A stretch of 6,285 bases of DNA from positions 1 to 6,285 of the forward strand of contig DNLO01000025.1 of assembly GCA_003488445.1 (NCBI GenBank). Reading direction: 5' to 3'. This document shows, one piece after another, positions 1-6,285 of this stretch. The position numbers were made by a program, and so were the translations under genes. The notes under the pieces are model-generated. The model ran no database searches and was not told the DNA's origin. It worked only from the letters and a program-made list of their open reading frames with translations. The stretch is from Lachnospiraceae bacterium. Lineage in GTDB: Bacteria > Bacillota > Clostridia > Lachnospirales > Lachnospiraceae. Positions within the stretch are counted from its first letter, which is position 1; each line of letters opens with the position of its first letter.

Positions 1-714
1 GAGTTCTTCTGCAAGCCCGGCACCGATCTGGAGTGGTTCGACTACTGGAAGCAGTACTGTATCGATTTCCTGCATGATCTTGGCATGGCGCCCGAGCACA
101 TCAAGACCAGAGACCACGATCCCGAGGAGCTGGCATTCTACTCCAAGGCCACCACGGATCTTGAGTATCTCTTCCCCTCCATAGGCTGGGGAGAGCTCTG
201 GGGAATAGCTGACAGGACAGACTATGACCTCTCACAGCATCAGAACACATCGGGGCAGGATATGACCTACTTTGACGATACCACTAACGAGAAGTACCTG
301 CCCTATGTCATAGAGCCGTCTCTCGGCGCCGACAGGGTAGTGCTCGCATTCCTCTGCGAGGCTTATGACGAGGAGACTCTGGAGGGCGGAGATGTCAGGA
401 CCGTGCTCCACTTCCATCCGGCGCTCGCTCCCGTGAAGATAGGCATACTGCCGCTTTCCAAGAAGCTGAATGAGGGCGCGGAGAAGATATACGATACGCT
501 CTCAAAGCATTACAACTGCGAGTTCGACGACAGAGGAGCCATAGGCAAGAGGTACAGGAGGCAGGATGAGATAGGCACTCCGTACTGCATCACCTATGAC
601 TTTGATTCCGAGACTGACGGTGCGGTGACGATCCGCGACCGTGACTCGATGGAGCAGGAGAGAGTAGCCATAGCGGACCTTGAGAGCTACTTCAACGGGA
701 AGTTTGATATTTAA
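1..714 (+). CDS. glyQS: Glycine--tRNA ligase, single-chain type, C-terminal part (5' end outside window)
   Basis: This cytoplasmic class II enzyme attaches glycine to tRNA-Gly using ATP. The frame is open from base 1, so 237 residues remain of a family normally about 450-500 aa long. The visible part opens with [16 protein letters not shown], just after class II motif 2. Next come the [16 protein letters not shown] segment and motif 3 ([12 protein letters not shown], visible residues about 101-112), whose Arg binds ATP. From about residue 133 the anticodon-binding domain follows ([16 protein letters not shown], then [20 protein letters not shown] and the near-terminal [13 protein letters not shown]). 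These are hallmarks of the homodimeric GlyRS shared by archaea, eukaryotes and many Gram-positives, not the GlyQ/GlyS two-subunit form. The gene ends in TAA, 31 nt before alaS, with no terminator between them, so co-transcription is likely. Some databases call this form glyS. Confidence 0.96.
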   Translation, partial: EFFCKPGTDLEWFDYWKQYCIDFLHDLGMAPEHIKTRDHDPEELAFYSKATTDLEYLFPSIGWGELWGIADRTDYDLSQHQNTSGQDMTYFDDTTNEKYLPYVIEPSLGADRVVLAFLCEAYDEETLEGGDVRTVLHFHPALAPVKIGILPLSKKLNEGAEKIYDTLSKHYNCEFDDRGAIGKRYRRQDEIGTPYCITYDFDSETDGAVTIRDRDSMEQERVAIADLESYFNGKFDI

Positions 715-745
715 GCGAAAGCAATAATACAGGAGAGAATAGACA

Positions 746-3400
746 ATGAAGCAGTTCACTTCGGATGAGTTAAGAAAAGCATGGAAGGAGTTCTATAAAG
801 AGAGAGGACATGTGGACGTGGGGGCGGTATCTCTGGTATCCGACGGATCCACCGGAGTGCTCTTTAATGTGGCCGGCATGCAGCCTCTGATGCCGTATCT
901 TCTTGGACAGAAGCATCCCATGGGGACGAGGCTTTGCAATGTACAGGGTTGTGTCCGTACCAACGATATCGATTCCGTGGGAGACAGGAGCCATGTGACC
1001 TTCTTCGAGATGATGGGAAGCTGGAGCCTGGGTGACTACTTCAAGAAGGAGAGATGCCAGTGGAGCTTCGAGCTGCTGACACAGGTGCTGGGATTCGATG
1101 CGGATCACCTCGCAGCAACGGTCTTCGCCGGAGACGAGAACGCTCCGAGAGACGAGGAGGGTGCGAAGTACCGTATAGAGTCCGGATTCAAAAAAGAGAA
1201 CATATATTATCTTCCCGCAGAGGACAACTGGTGGGGACTGGAATATGGTCCCTGCGGCCCGGACAGCGAGATGTTCTATATCGCGGACGTGCCGGACTGC
1301 GGCCCGGACTGCGGACCCGGCTGTGACTGCGGCAAATACACGGAGCTCGGCAACGACGTCTTCATGCAGTATGAGAAGCACAAGGACGGGCACCTCACTC
1401 CGCTCGCACAGAAGAACGTGGATACCGGCTGGGGTCTGGAGAGGATCCTTGCTTTCCTGAACGGCACCAAGGATGTGTACAGGACGGATCTCTTCGCTCC
1501 CGTCATAGCTTATATCGAGAAGAGCACGGGACTGAAATACGGAGAGGATGAGGAGAAGACCAGATCCATGAGGATAATGGCAGATCACATCAGGACCTCC
1601 GTGATGCTGATAGGAGACGCAGCCAGACTCACACCCTCCAATGCAGGGGCGGGCTATGTGCTGCGCAGGCTCATAAGACGTGCGGTAAGGCATGCCAGAC
1701 TCTTGGAACTTACGAAAGAGAATCTGGTGGATATCGCTGCCATCTATATCCAGAACATATATGAAGAGAGCTACCCGATGCTTAAGAAGAACAGGCTCTT
1801 CATCCTAAAAGAGCTCCGAAACGAGATCATCAGGTTTGAGAGTGCTCTGGAGAACGGCATGAAGGAGATGGAGAAGATCATCTCCAGAAAGCAGTCTGAC
1901 GGTGAGACCGTCATAGACGGAAAGACAGCCTTCTATCTCTACGACACCTTCGGATTTCCTCTGGAGCTCACGCTGGAGATCGCGCAGGAGAAGGGCTTTA
2001 CCGTGGACGAGGACGGCTTCGGGAAGGCCATGGAGGAGCAGAAGAAAAAGGCCAGGGCAAACCAGAACTTCGCCGCAGACCTGACCAATGATCTTTCGGT
2101 GTACGATGATCTGGACCGGGAGATAAAGAGTGAGTTCACAGGATACGATTCGCTTGTGGAGAAGGGCACCATACTTGCAATCTCCGACGGCAGTGCACTG
2201 GTGGACAGTCTCGGCCTCGGCAAGGAGGGGACGGTGATCACCGCGAGGACCCCCTTCTATGCGACTATGGGAGGCCAGAAGGGAGACACCGGCAGGATAG
2301 TGACCGGTGACGGTGAGTTCGAGGTGATAGAGGCCGTGAAGCTTCCCGGCGAAAGGATAGGTCATGTGGGCATCGTAAGATCCGGAGAGATCAGGGTGTC
2401 TGACGAGGCCTCATTTGAAGTGGACAAGGACAACAGGAAGAGTACCTGCATGAACCACTCGGCTACTCATCTGCTGCAGAAGGCACTGAGGACAGTGCTG
2501 GGCGAGAGCGTGGAGCAGCAGGGATCCTATCAGGACAGCCAGAGGACCAGGTTCGACTTCAGCTACGGCCAGGCGATGACCGCAAAGCAGCTGCACGAGG
2601 CTGAGGAGATCGTGAACCGCAAGATATCCGAGGCAATGAGCGTGGATACGCAGGTGATGTCCATAGAGGAGGCGAAGAAGACCGGGGCCATGGCTCTCTT
2701 CGGTGAGAAGTACGGAGAAGAGGTCAGGGTAGTGAACATGGGAGACTGGTCCATAGAGCTCTGCGGAGGTACCCATGTGAAGAATACGGCAGAGATCAAA
2801 TATTTCAAGATACTCTCGGAGTCGGGTGTGGCAGCAGGCGTCAGACGTATAGAAGCCGTGACCGGCGATAACGTCATAGAGTACTACAGAGACGTGGAGG
2901 AGACGCTGAATGAAGCCGCCAAAGCGGCAAAGACGACCCCTCAGGAGCTCATGTCACATATTGAGAAAATGCAGAGAGAACTGAAGGAGCTGAAGTCCGA
3001 GAACGAGTCACTCAAGTCCAAGGCCGCAAAAGAGGCTCTGGGAAATGTGATGGATAACGTCAAGGATATAAACGGAGTGAAGCTTCTGACAGCGACTCCC
3101 GCAGGCGTTGACATGAACGGACTCAGAGAGCTGTCCGACGAACTCAAGGTGAAGCTGGGTGAAGGAGTAGTGGTGCTCCTCTCAGAGACGGATGGCAAGG
3201 TGAATGTAGTGGTAGCCGCAACCGACGGAGCGGTGAAGAAGGGAGCCCATGCCGGCAATATCATCCGCGAGGCCGCCGGGTGCGTGGGCGGAGGCGGCGG
3301 AGGCCGTCCGAACATGGCCCAGGCAGGAGGCAAGGATGCATCGGGCATACCGGCAGCACTGGCAAAGGCTGAAGAAGTGCTGAGCGCACAGATCTCATAA
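746..3400 (+). CDS. alaS: Alanine--tRNA ligase (full length, divergent subtype with Cys cluster)
   Basis: This enzyme charges tRNA-Ala and hydrolyses mischarged Ser/Gly-tRNA-Ala in the cytoplasm. The length of 884 aa is normal for a complete AlaRS. The class II catalytic core spans about residues 1-250: CVRTNDIDSVGDRSHVTFFEMMGSWSLGDYF (split here as CVRTNDIDSVGD and HVTFFEMMGSWSLGDYF, 69-99), NWWGLEYGPCGPDSE (161-175) and motif 3 DTGWGLER (226-233). The tRNA-recognition region keeps PSNAGAGYVLRR (297-308) and YDTFGFP (399-405), whose Asn and Asp match the residues that read the G3:U70 pair in E. coli. The editing site is complete: HSATH (571-575) and CGGTH (673-677). A short coiled coil (about 733-765) leads to the C-Ala domain with its glycine-rich stretch (846-853). 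Unusual points are CGPDCGPGCDCG (185-196) and ELGN where EIWN is usual. ATG 746 is preceded by AGGAG at 731-735, 10 nt away. Confidence 0.98.
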   Translation: MKQFTSDELRKAWKEFYKERGHVDVGAVSLVSDGSTGVLFNVAGMQPLMPYLLGQKHPMGTRLCNVQGCVRTNDIDSVGDRSHVTFFEMMGSWSLGDYFKKERCQWSFELLTQVLGFDADHLAATVFAGDENAPRDEEGAKYRIESGFKKENIYYLPAEDNWWGLEYGPCGPDSEMFYIADVPDCGPDCGPGCDCGKYTELGNDVFMQYEKHKDGHLTPLAQKNVDTGWGLERILAFLNGTKDVYRTDLFAPVIAYIEKSTGLKYGEDEEKTRSMRIMADHIRTSVMLIGDAARLTPSNAGAGYVLRRLIRRAVRHARLLELTKENLVDIAAIYIQNIYEESYPMLKKNRLFILKELRNEIIRFESALENGMKEMEKIISRKQSDGETVIDGKTAFYLYDTFGFPLELTLEIAQEKGFTVDEDGFGKAMEEQKKKARANQNFAADLTNDLSVYDDLDREIKSEFTGYDSLVEKGTILAISDGSALVDSLGLGKEGTVITARTPFYATMGGQKGDTGRIVTGDGEFEVIEAVKLPGERIGHVGIVRSGEIRVSDEASFEVDKDNRKSTCMNHSATHLLQKALRTVLGESVEQQGSYQDSQRTRFDFSYGQAMTAKQLHEAEEIVNRKISEAMSVDTQVMSIEEAKKTGAMALFGEKYGEEVRVVNMGDWSIELCGGTHVKNTAEIKYFKILSESGVAAGVRRIEAVTGDNVIEYYRDVEETLNEAAKAAKTTPQELMSHIEKMQRELKELKSENESLKSKAAKEALGNVMDNVKDINGVKLLTATPAGVDMNGLRELSDELKVKLGEGVVVLLSETDGKVNVVVAATDGAVKKGAHAGNIIREAAGCVGGGGGGRPNMAQAGGKDASGIPAALAKAEEVLSAQIS
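1293..1332 (+). repeat. Short GC-rich repeat coding the AlaRS cysteine cluster
   Basis: CGGACTGCGG occurs at 1293-1302 and again at 1305-1314, a period of 12 bases. A third partial copy, GACTGCGG, lies at 1325-1332. In the alaS frame this gives Cys at residues 185, 189, 193 and 195, spaced C-x3-C-x3-C-x-C. The codon-level repetition suggests local duplication of a CGPD unit, but strong selection for Cys and Gly codons in G+C-rich DNA could give the same pattern. It is part of the gene, not an independent element. Confidence 0.6.
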
Positions 3401-3411
3401 AGAGTGATAAC

Positions 3412-3416
3412 GGAGG
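3412..3416 (+). promoter_or_regulatory. Ribosome binding site that fixes the SIMPL gene start
   Basis: GGAGG sits 5 nt before ATG 3422, an ideal arrangement. An in-frame GTG at 3404 would add six residues, but it lies upstream of this site and only 3 nt after the alaS stop, with no comparable site of its own close by. ATG 3422 is therefore chosen. Confidence 0.85.
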
Positions 3417-3421
3417 AAAGT

Positions 3422-4237
3422 ATGGAAGAGAACAATACCGGTAATACAGAGACTGAAGTAACATCAAACAAGCCTGTAACGATCAGGCCCGTAAAGACAG
3501 GGATCGGCTGGGGCGGAGTCCTCATCATCTGTCTTTCGGTGATAATCGCGGCAGGGCTTCTGGCCTTCGGACTGAGCAGGTTCCGGTCTGTCGAAAGCCA
3601 CACCATAGGAGCCACCGGCTCGGCCAGCGTGGACTTCGAGTCCGACCTGATCATATGGAGAGGGACCTTCAACACCCATGCCTATACCACAGACCAGGCT
3701 TTCAGGCAGATCAAGGATGATGCGGCCAGTGTAAAGAAGTATCTCATCGATAACGGGATCAAGGAGGACGAGATAGTCTTAAGCTCCATATCCGTGCGTC
3801 AGGCCGAGAGAGATGTGTACAGCGACGACGGAGAGTTCCGCTACTCGGAGTTTGACGGTTACGATCTGTGGCAGACCATCACCGTCACCTCAGGGGATAT
3901 AGACAAGGTGGAGAAGGTGTCCAGAGATGTCACGGACCTTCTTGAGTCGGGCATAGAGTTTGACTCCGACCTGCCCGAGTACTACTGCACCACACTTGAT
4001 GATGTGAAGCTGGATCTCATAGGCAAGGCTACCGAGAATGCCAGAGACAGGATAGACATCATAGCGCAGGCAGCCGGGGCGGTGCCGGGCAAGCTGGTGA
4101 ACTCCAACCTGGGTGTATTCCAGATAGTGGCCAAGAACTCCGGCACACAGGACTATACCTATGACGGAGCCTTCGATACCAGCTCGAGATGGAAGACGGC
4201 CTCCATCACCGTCAAGCTGGAATACGAGCTGAAGTAG
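3422..4237 (+). CDS. SIMPL (DUF541) domain protein with N-terminal membrane anchor
   Basis: This is a 271-aa protein of the SIMPL/DUF541 family, which includes E. coli YggE and Brucella BP26. The family's biochemical role is poorly defined; members are usually exported and linked to stress or envelope functions. The first 27 residues are polar (rich in Asn, Glu and Thr), followed by one hydrophobic segment at about 31-51 (GVLIICLSVIIAAGLLAFGL) and then SRFR. There is no signal-peptidase-like motif, so a single-pass anchor with the C-terminus outside is inferred. The SIMPL domain fills about residues 60-270. It opens with IGATGSASVDFESDLIIW, contains a helical stretch KATENARDRIDIIAQAAGA (202-220) and closes with the strand TASITVKLEYEL. 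It starts 21 nt after alaS and precedes the DegV gene by 38 nt, so it is probably co-transcribed. Neither neighbour explains its function. Family assignment is firm; the role is unknown. Confidence 0.88.
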   Translation: MEENNTGNTETEVTSNKPVTIRPVKTGIGWGGVLIICLSVIIAAGLLAFGLSRFRSVESHTIGATGSASVDFESDLIIWRGTFNTHAYTTDQAFRQIKDDAASVKKYLIDNGIKEDEIVLSSISVRQAERDVYSDDGEFRYSEFDGYDLWQTITVTSGDIDKVEKVSRDVTDLLESGIEFDSDLPEYYCTTLDDVKLDLIGKATENARDRIDIIAQAAGAVPGKLVNSNLGVFQIVAKNSGTQDYTYDGAFDTSSRWKTASITVKLEYELK

Positions 4238-4245
4238 GGCAAGAG

Positions 4246-4262
4246 CTGAAGCAAAGCTTCGG
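4246..4262 (+). promoter_or_regulatory. Small hairpin abutting the DegV ribosome binding site
   Basis: CTGAAGC and GCTTCGG pair across an AAA loop, giving seven pairs including one T-G wobble. The 3' arm takes the first two G of the GGGGGGAGAG run (4261-4270) that serves as the ribosome binding site for ATG 4276. No T-tract follows, so it is not an intrinsic terminator. It could modestly affect translation of the DegV gene or protect mRNA ends, but a hairpin this short can arise by chance. Confidence 0.35.
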
Positions 4263-4275
4263 GGGGAGAGTGTGA

Positions 4276-5130
4276 ATGATAAGGATCTATGCAGACAGCA
4301 CAAACGATCTGAGTCCGGATTATATCAGAGAGCATGATATAACGATCATACCCCTCTATGTCACCATGGGTGAGAGGACAGGAAAGGACGGCGTGGATTT
4401 CACTGCCGGGGAGATATTCGAATGGGCCGAAAAGAACCGTGCGGTGCCCACCACTGCAGTGTTCTCGCCTGCGGATGTGGAGGACTACCTGAAGGAGGCC
4501 ATGGAGGCCGGAGATGATGTGGTCTTCGTGGGGATATCATCAGACTTCTCGAGCGCCTGTCAGGCTGTGCACATAGCGACTGCGGATCTGGAATACGACG
4601 ATCATGTGGTGGTGGTGGACTCCAGGAGCCTCTCGTCCGGGATAGGGCTTGTCATCATGGAAGCCGTGCGTATGAGAGACGAGGGTGCAAATATCAGGCA
4701 GATAGATACTGCGATGAGGGAGCTGGCTCCGAAGATCAGAGCAAGCTTCGTGATAGATACTCTGGAATATCTCCACAGAGGAGGCAGATGCTCCTCGGTG
4801 ACTGCGCTGTTTGCCGGCACACTGAAGATCAAGCCGAAGATCGTGGTGGAGGACGGCAAAATGCAGGTGGCGCAGAGGTACAGAGGCAGCCTCCATGCGG
4901 TCATCATGAGATATGTGCATGAGATGGAGCAGGAGCTTAAGGAGGCGAAGCCCGATGCGGTGTATATCACTCACTCGGGAGTGGATCCGAGGATAGTGGA
5001 TGATGTGAGAGAATATCTGGAATCGCTGTCACGTTTCACGGAGATCATAGAGACCAGGGCAGGGGGGATAATATCCTGTCACTGCGGTCCGGGTACCCTT
5101 GGAGTGCTGTTCATATCCGGGAAGCAGTAG
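4276..5130 (+). CDS. DegV family fatty-acid-binding protein
   Basis: The 284 aa match the family's usual length of about 280. DegV (FakB-type) proteins hold one fatty acid in a cleft between two domains; in Gram-positives, FakB members present it to the kinase FakA for phosphorylation and phospholipid synthesis. Visible family signatures in order are YADSTNDLSPDY (5-16), TTAVFSPADVEDYL (59-72), the loop VGISSDFSSACQAV (85-98), VDSRSLSSGIGL (114-125), FVIDTLEYLHRGGR (158-171) followed by LKIKPKIVVEDGKM (183-196), THSGVDPRIVDDV (232-244) and CHCGPGTLGVLFI (268-280). ATG 4276 follows a GGGGGGAGAG run. The reading ends in two adjacent TAG codons (5128-5133). No fakA-like (Dak-domain) gene lies in the window, so which lipid it binds and whether it acts with FakA cannot be judged. 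It is a soluble protein with no signal peptide. Confidence 0.95.
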   Translation: MIRIYADSTNDLSPDYIREHDITIIPLYVTMGERTGKDGVDFTAGEIFEWAEKNRAVPTTAVFSPADVEDYLKEAMEAGDDVVFVGISSDFSSACQAVHIATADLEYDDHVVVVDSRSLSSGIGLVIMEAVRMRDEGANIRQIDTAMRELAPKIRASFVIDTLEYLHRGGRCSSVTALFAGTLKIKPKIVVEDGKMQVAQRYRGSLHAVIMRYVHEMEQELKEAKPDAVYITHSGVDPRIVDDVREYLESLSRFTEIIETRAGGIISCHCGPGTLGVLFISGKQ

Positions 5131-5211
5131 TAGGACCGCAGAATGAGCGGTGATGGCGGATGCAGAGCATAAGGAGTGTGAGGGATCCGGCCTGAGGCAT
5201 GGAGGTTTGAT
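5131..5211 (+). other. 81-nt intergenic gap, longest in the window
   Basis: This is the only gap long enough for a separate promoter. I see no convincing -35/-10 pair. The one possible stem, CCGC 5136-5139 with GCGG 5147-5150, has four pairs and a 7-nt loop without a T-tract, so it is not a credible terminator. It also holds an AAGGAG at 5171-5176 that leads only to a five-codon GTG frame (5178), and the working GGAGG at 5201-5205 that serves panE. Read-through from the DegV gene is therefore the default reading. Confidence 0.5.
5201..5205 (+). promoter_or_regulatory. Ribosome binding site of the panE-like gene
   Basis: GGAGG lies 6 nt before ATG 5212, and the protein from that ATG begins directly with the first beta strand of the Rossmann fold (KNVAIVGMG). 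This supports ATG 5212 as the start. Confidence 0.85.
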
Positions 5212-6144
5212 ATGAAGAATGTAGCCATAGTAGGCATGGGAGCACTGGGTATCCTCTTCGGGGGAGAGATCGCAGAGAACCTGAAGGAAGGACATGCAGC
5301 CTTCGTGATGGATGAGGACAGAGCTGTAAGACACAGAAAGGACAGCTACAGCATCAACGGGAGAAACGTCACCTACCCCATAGAGACTCCGGAGGAATTC
5401 TTAAAGAACGGCAAGGCAGATCTGATACTGCTGGGGGTCAAGTATCCGGCACTGAATGAGGCGATGGCGCTTATGGAGCCTCTGGTATATGAGGGGACCA
5501 CCTTTGTATCCATGATGAATGGGATCTCCAGTGAGAGGATCCTGGGCGAGAGATTCGGAGCGGATAAGGTGCTCTATGCGGTATCCCAGGGAATGGATGC
5601 CCAAAGGGACGGCACAGGGGTAAAGTATTCGAAACACGGCGAGATCTTCATCGGAGTGCCTAAGGATGCGGACGCAGGTCTTACATCCAGACTCGAGGAG
5701 ACGGCAGCACTCTTTGAGGAATGCAGGGTGCCCCATACCGTAGAGAGCGAGATCATGTACAGGATGTGGAGCAAGTTCATGCTGAACGTGGGCATCAATC
5801 AGACCTGTATGGTATATGACACCGGATATGCCGGAGCCACGGAGCCGGGCTCCGAGGCATGTGTGTTCACCATAGGAGCTATGCGCGAGGTTGCTGCAGT
5901 GGGGCAGGCTGAGGGTATAGACCTGGGAGAGAAGGAGATAGAGCAGTACCTGGGGATCATAGCATCTCTTGATCCCAACGCCACACCTTCCATGGGACAG
6001 GACAGGAGACAGAAGAGAGCCTCGGAGGTGGATATGTTCGCCGGAGAGGTCATGGCTCTTGGCAGAAAGCACGGCATCAGGGTACCTGCGAACGAGTGCC
6101 TGTACAGAAGAGTAAAAGAGATAGAAGCGGAGTATGTAAAGTGA
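5212..6144 (+). CDS. panE: Ketopantoate reductase family protein (2-dehydropantoate 2-reductase, PanE/ApbA-like)
   Basis: This predicted NADPH-dependent cytoplasmic enzyme reduces 2-dehydropantoate to pantoate on the route to pantothenate and coenzyme A. The 310 aa fit the family (about 290-320). The N-terminal Rossmann domain has the dinucleotide motif GMGALG (8-13). Positions matching E. coli active-site residues are present by motif comparison: Lys77 (LLGVKYPAL), Asn103 (MMNGIS), the catalytic Lys188 with Asn192 ([12 protein letters not shown]), Ser260 (PSMGQD) and Glu272 (RASEVDM). The all-helical C-terminal domain covers about 180-310. The full residue set supports a working reductase. 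However, Clostridia often carry several paralogues acting on other 2-oxo acids, and no panB, panC or panD is visible, so the substrate is inferred. The stop codon overlaps the start of the following ABC ATPase gene, which suggests translational coupling. The alternative is a general 2-hydroxyacid-type reductase tied to the imported substrate. Confidence 0.88.
   Translation: MKNVAIVGMGALGILFGGEIAENLKEGHAAFVMDEDRAVRHRKDSYSINGRNVTYPIETPEEFLKNGKADLILLGVKYPALNEAMALMEPLVYEGTTFVSMMNGISSERILGERFGADKVLYAVSQGMDAQRDGTGVKYSKHGEIFIGVPKDADAGLTSRLEETAALFEECRVPHTVESEIMYRMWSKFMLNVGINQTCMVYDTGYAGATEPGSEACVFTIGAMREVAAVGQAEGIDLGEKEIEQYLGIIASLDPNATPSMGQDRRQKRASEVDMFAGEVMALGRKHGIRVPANECLYRRVKEIEAEYVK
6129..6132 (+). 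promoter_or_regulatory. Ribosome binding site for the GTG start of the ABC ATPase gene
   Basis: GGAG lies inside the last codons of the panE-like gene, 8 nt before GTG 6141. It supports a GTG start overlapping the upstream stop (GTGA, 6141-6144). No ATG is present in that frame near the beginning of the conserved ABC domain. Confidence 0.6.
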
Positions 6145-6285
6145 GTAAAGAACTGATACAGCTGGATCACATTTCAAAGTCCTTCGATGGCGAGCTGATA
6201 CTTGACGATCTGTGCCTGACGATACATGAGAACGAGTTCGTGACCCTGCTTGGACCTTCGGGCTGCGGCAAGACCACTACCCTTC
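6141..6285 (+). CDS. potA: ABC transporter ATP-binding protein, PotA-like (3' end outside window)
   Basis: The frame opened by GTG 6141 runs to the window edge: 48 codons plus one base. It encodes [20 protein letters not shown], then [17 protein letters not shown], then the Walker A loop [11 protein letters not shown] (residues 38-48). The layout (A-loop region with Phe15, a short beta hairpin, then [15 protein letters not shown]) is that of the ATPase of spermidine/putrescine importers (PotA) and related CysA/FbpC/MalK-type importers. PotA is the best fit from recognised wording of the segment, but Walker B, the signature motif and the C-terminal regulatory domain are all beyond the edge. 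PotA powers polyamine uptake at the inner face of the membrane with PotB, PotC and the binding protein PotD, which would be expected downstream. The start overlaps the panE-like stop by 4 nt, so the two are probably translated in a coupled way. Confidence 0.85.
   Translation, partial: MSKELIQLDHISKSFDGELILDDLCLTIHENEFVTLLGPSGCGKTTTL

Noticed and set aside
703..728. TTTGAT and AATAAT as a possible promoter for alaS
   Set aside because: The spacing is only 14 nt and the second box is almost on the ribosome binding site, leaving no sensible start point. Read-through from glyQS is simpler.
770..1693. Long minus-strand open frame (307 codons) inside alaS
   Set aside because: It lies wholly over conserved AlaRS catalytic sequence, has no recognisable domain, and arises because the sense codons rarely produce reverse-strand stops. 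It is a shadow frame.
3404..3421. GTG 3404 as an earlier start for the SIMPL protein
   Set aside because: The strong GGAGG at 3412-3416 lies downstream of it and is ideally placed for ATG 3422.
2941..3675. Minus-strand open frame (244 codons) across the alaS/SIMPL junction
   Set aside because: It spans two well-supported plus-strand genes, and its product is low-complexity (Ser/Pro/Thr-rich), mirroring the reverse of Gly/Glu/Asp codons.
5136..5150. CCGC/GCGG stem after the DegV stop as a terminator
   Set aside because: It has only four base pairs, a 7-nt loop and no T-tract.
5143..5172. Nine-codon frame (MSGDGGCRA) after the DegV gene, a possible leader peptide
   Set aside because: It has only a weak AGGA upstream and no attenuator-like paired stems after it. 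Frames this short are expected by chance.
5401..6177. Minus-strand open frame (258 codons) over the panE-like gene
   Set aside because: It is antisense to conserved catalytic-residue codons and has no family resemblance.

Overview
The window is a run of six co-directional plus-strand genes, cut at both ends, from what looks like a Gram-positive anaerobe of the class Clostridia. That placement is an inference. It rests on the single-chain glycyl-tRNA synthetase, a DegV lipid-binding protein, an extracytoplasmic SIMPL-domain protein, a PotA-type importer ATPase and strong GGAGG ribosome binding sites. The DNA is moderately G+C-rich (by eye, not computed), yet arginine is mostly AGA/AGG and isoleucine is often ATA. 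The style is the same in all six genes, so nothing suggests recent transfer.

Layout: 1-714 is the C-terminal half of glycyl-tRNA synthetase. 746-3400 is a complete alanyl-tRNA synthetase (884 aa) of a divergent subtype with a cysteine cluster in the catalytic domain. 3422-4237 is a membrane-anchored SIMPL (DUF541) protein. 4276-5130 is a DegV-family protein. 5212-6144 is a ketopantoate-reductase-family protein (PanE-like). 6141-6285 is the first 48 codons of an ABC-transporter ATPase that closely resembles PotA; it starts at a GTG inside the stop region of the preceding gene.

The gaps are 31, 21, 38 and 81 nt, followed by a 4-nt overlap. I see no intrinsic terminator, no T-box leader, no tRNA or other RNA gene, no mobile element and no CRISPR array. 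The simplest reading is one polycistronic unit, or two if a weak promoter lies in the 81-nt gap at 5131-5211. The first two genes charge tRNA-Gly and tRNA-Ala. The SIMPL and DegV proteins are envelope or lipid-related accessory proteins without a clear pathway link. The last two begin a possible separate module (reductase plus importer).

This is ordinary housekeeping sequence. I found no undescribed system. The points most worth a second look are the AlaRS subtype with its Cys cluster, the GTGA coupling between the reductase and the transporter, and a small hairpin touching the DegV ribosome binding site.
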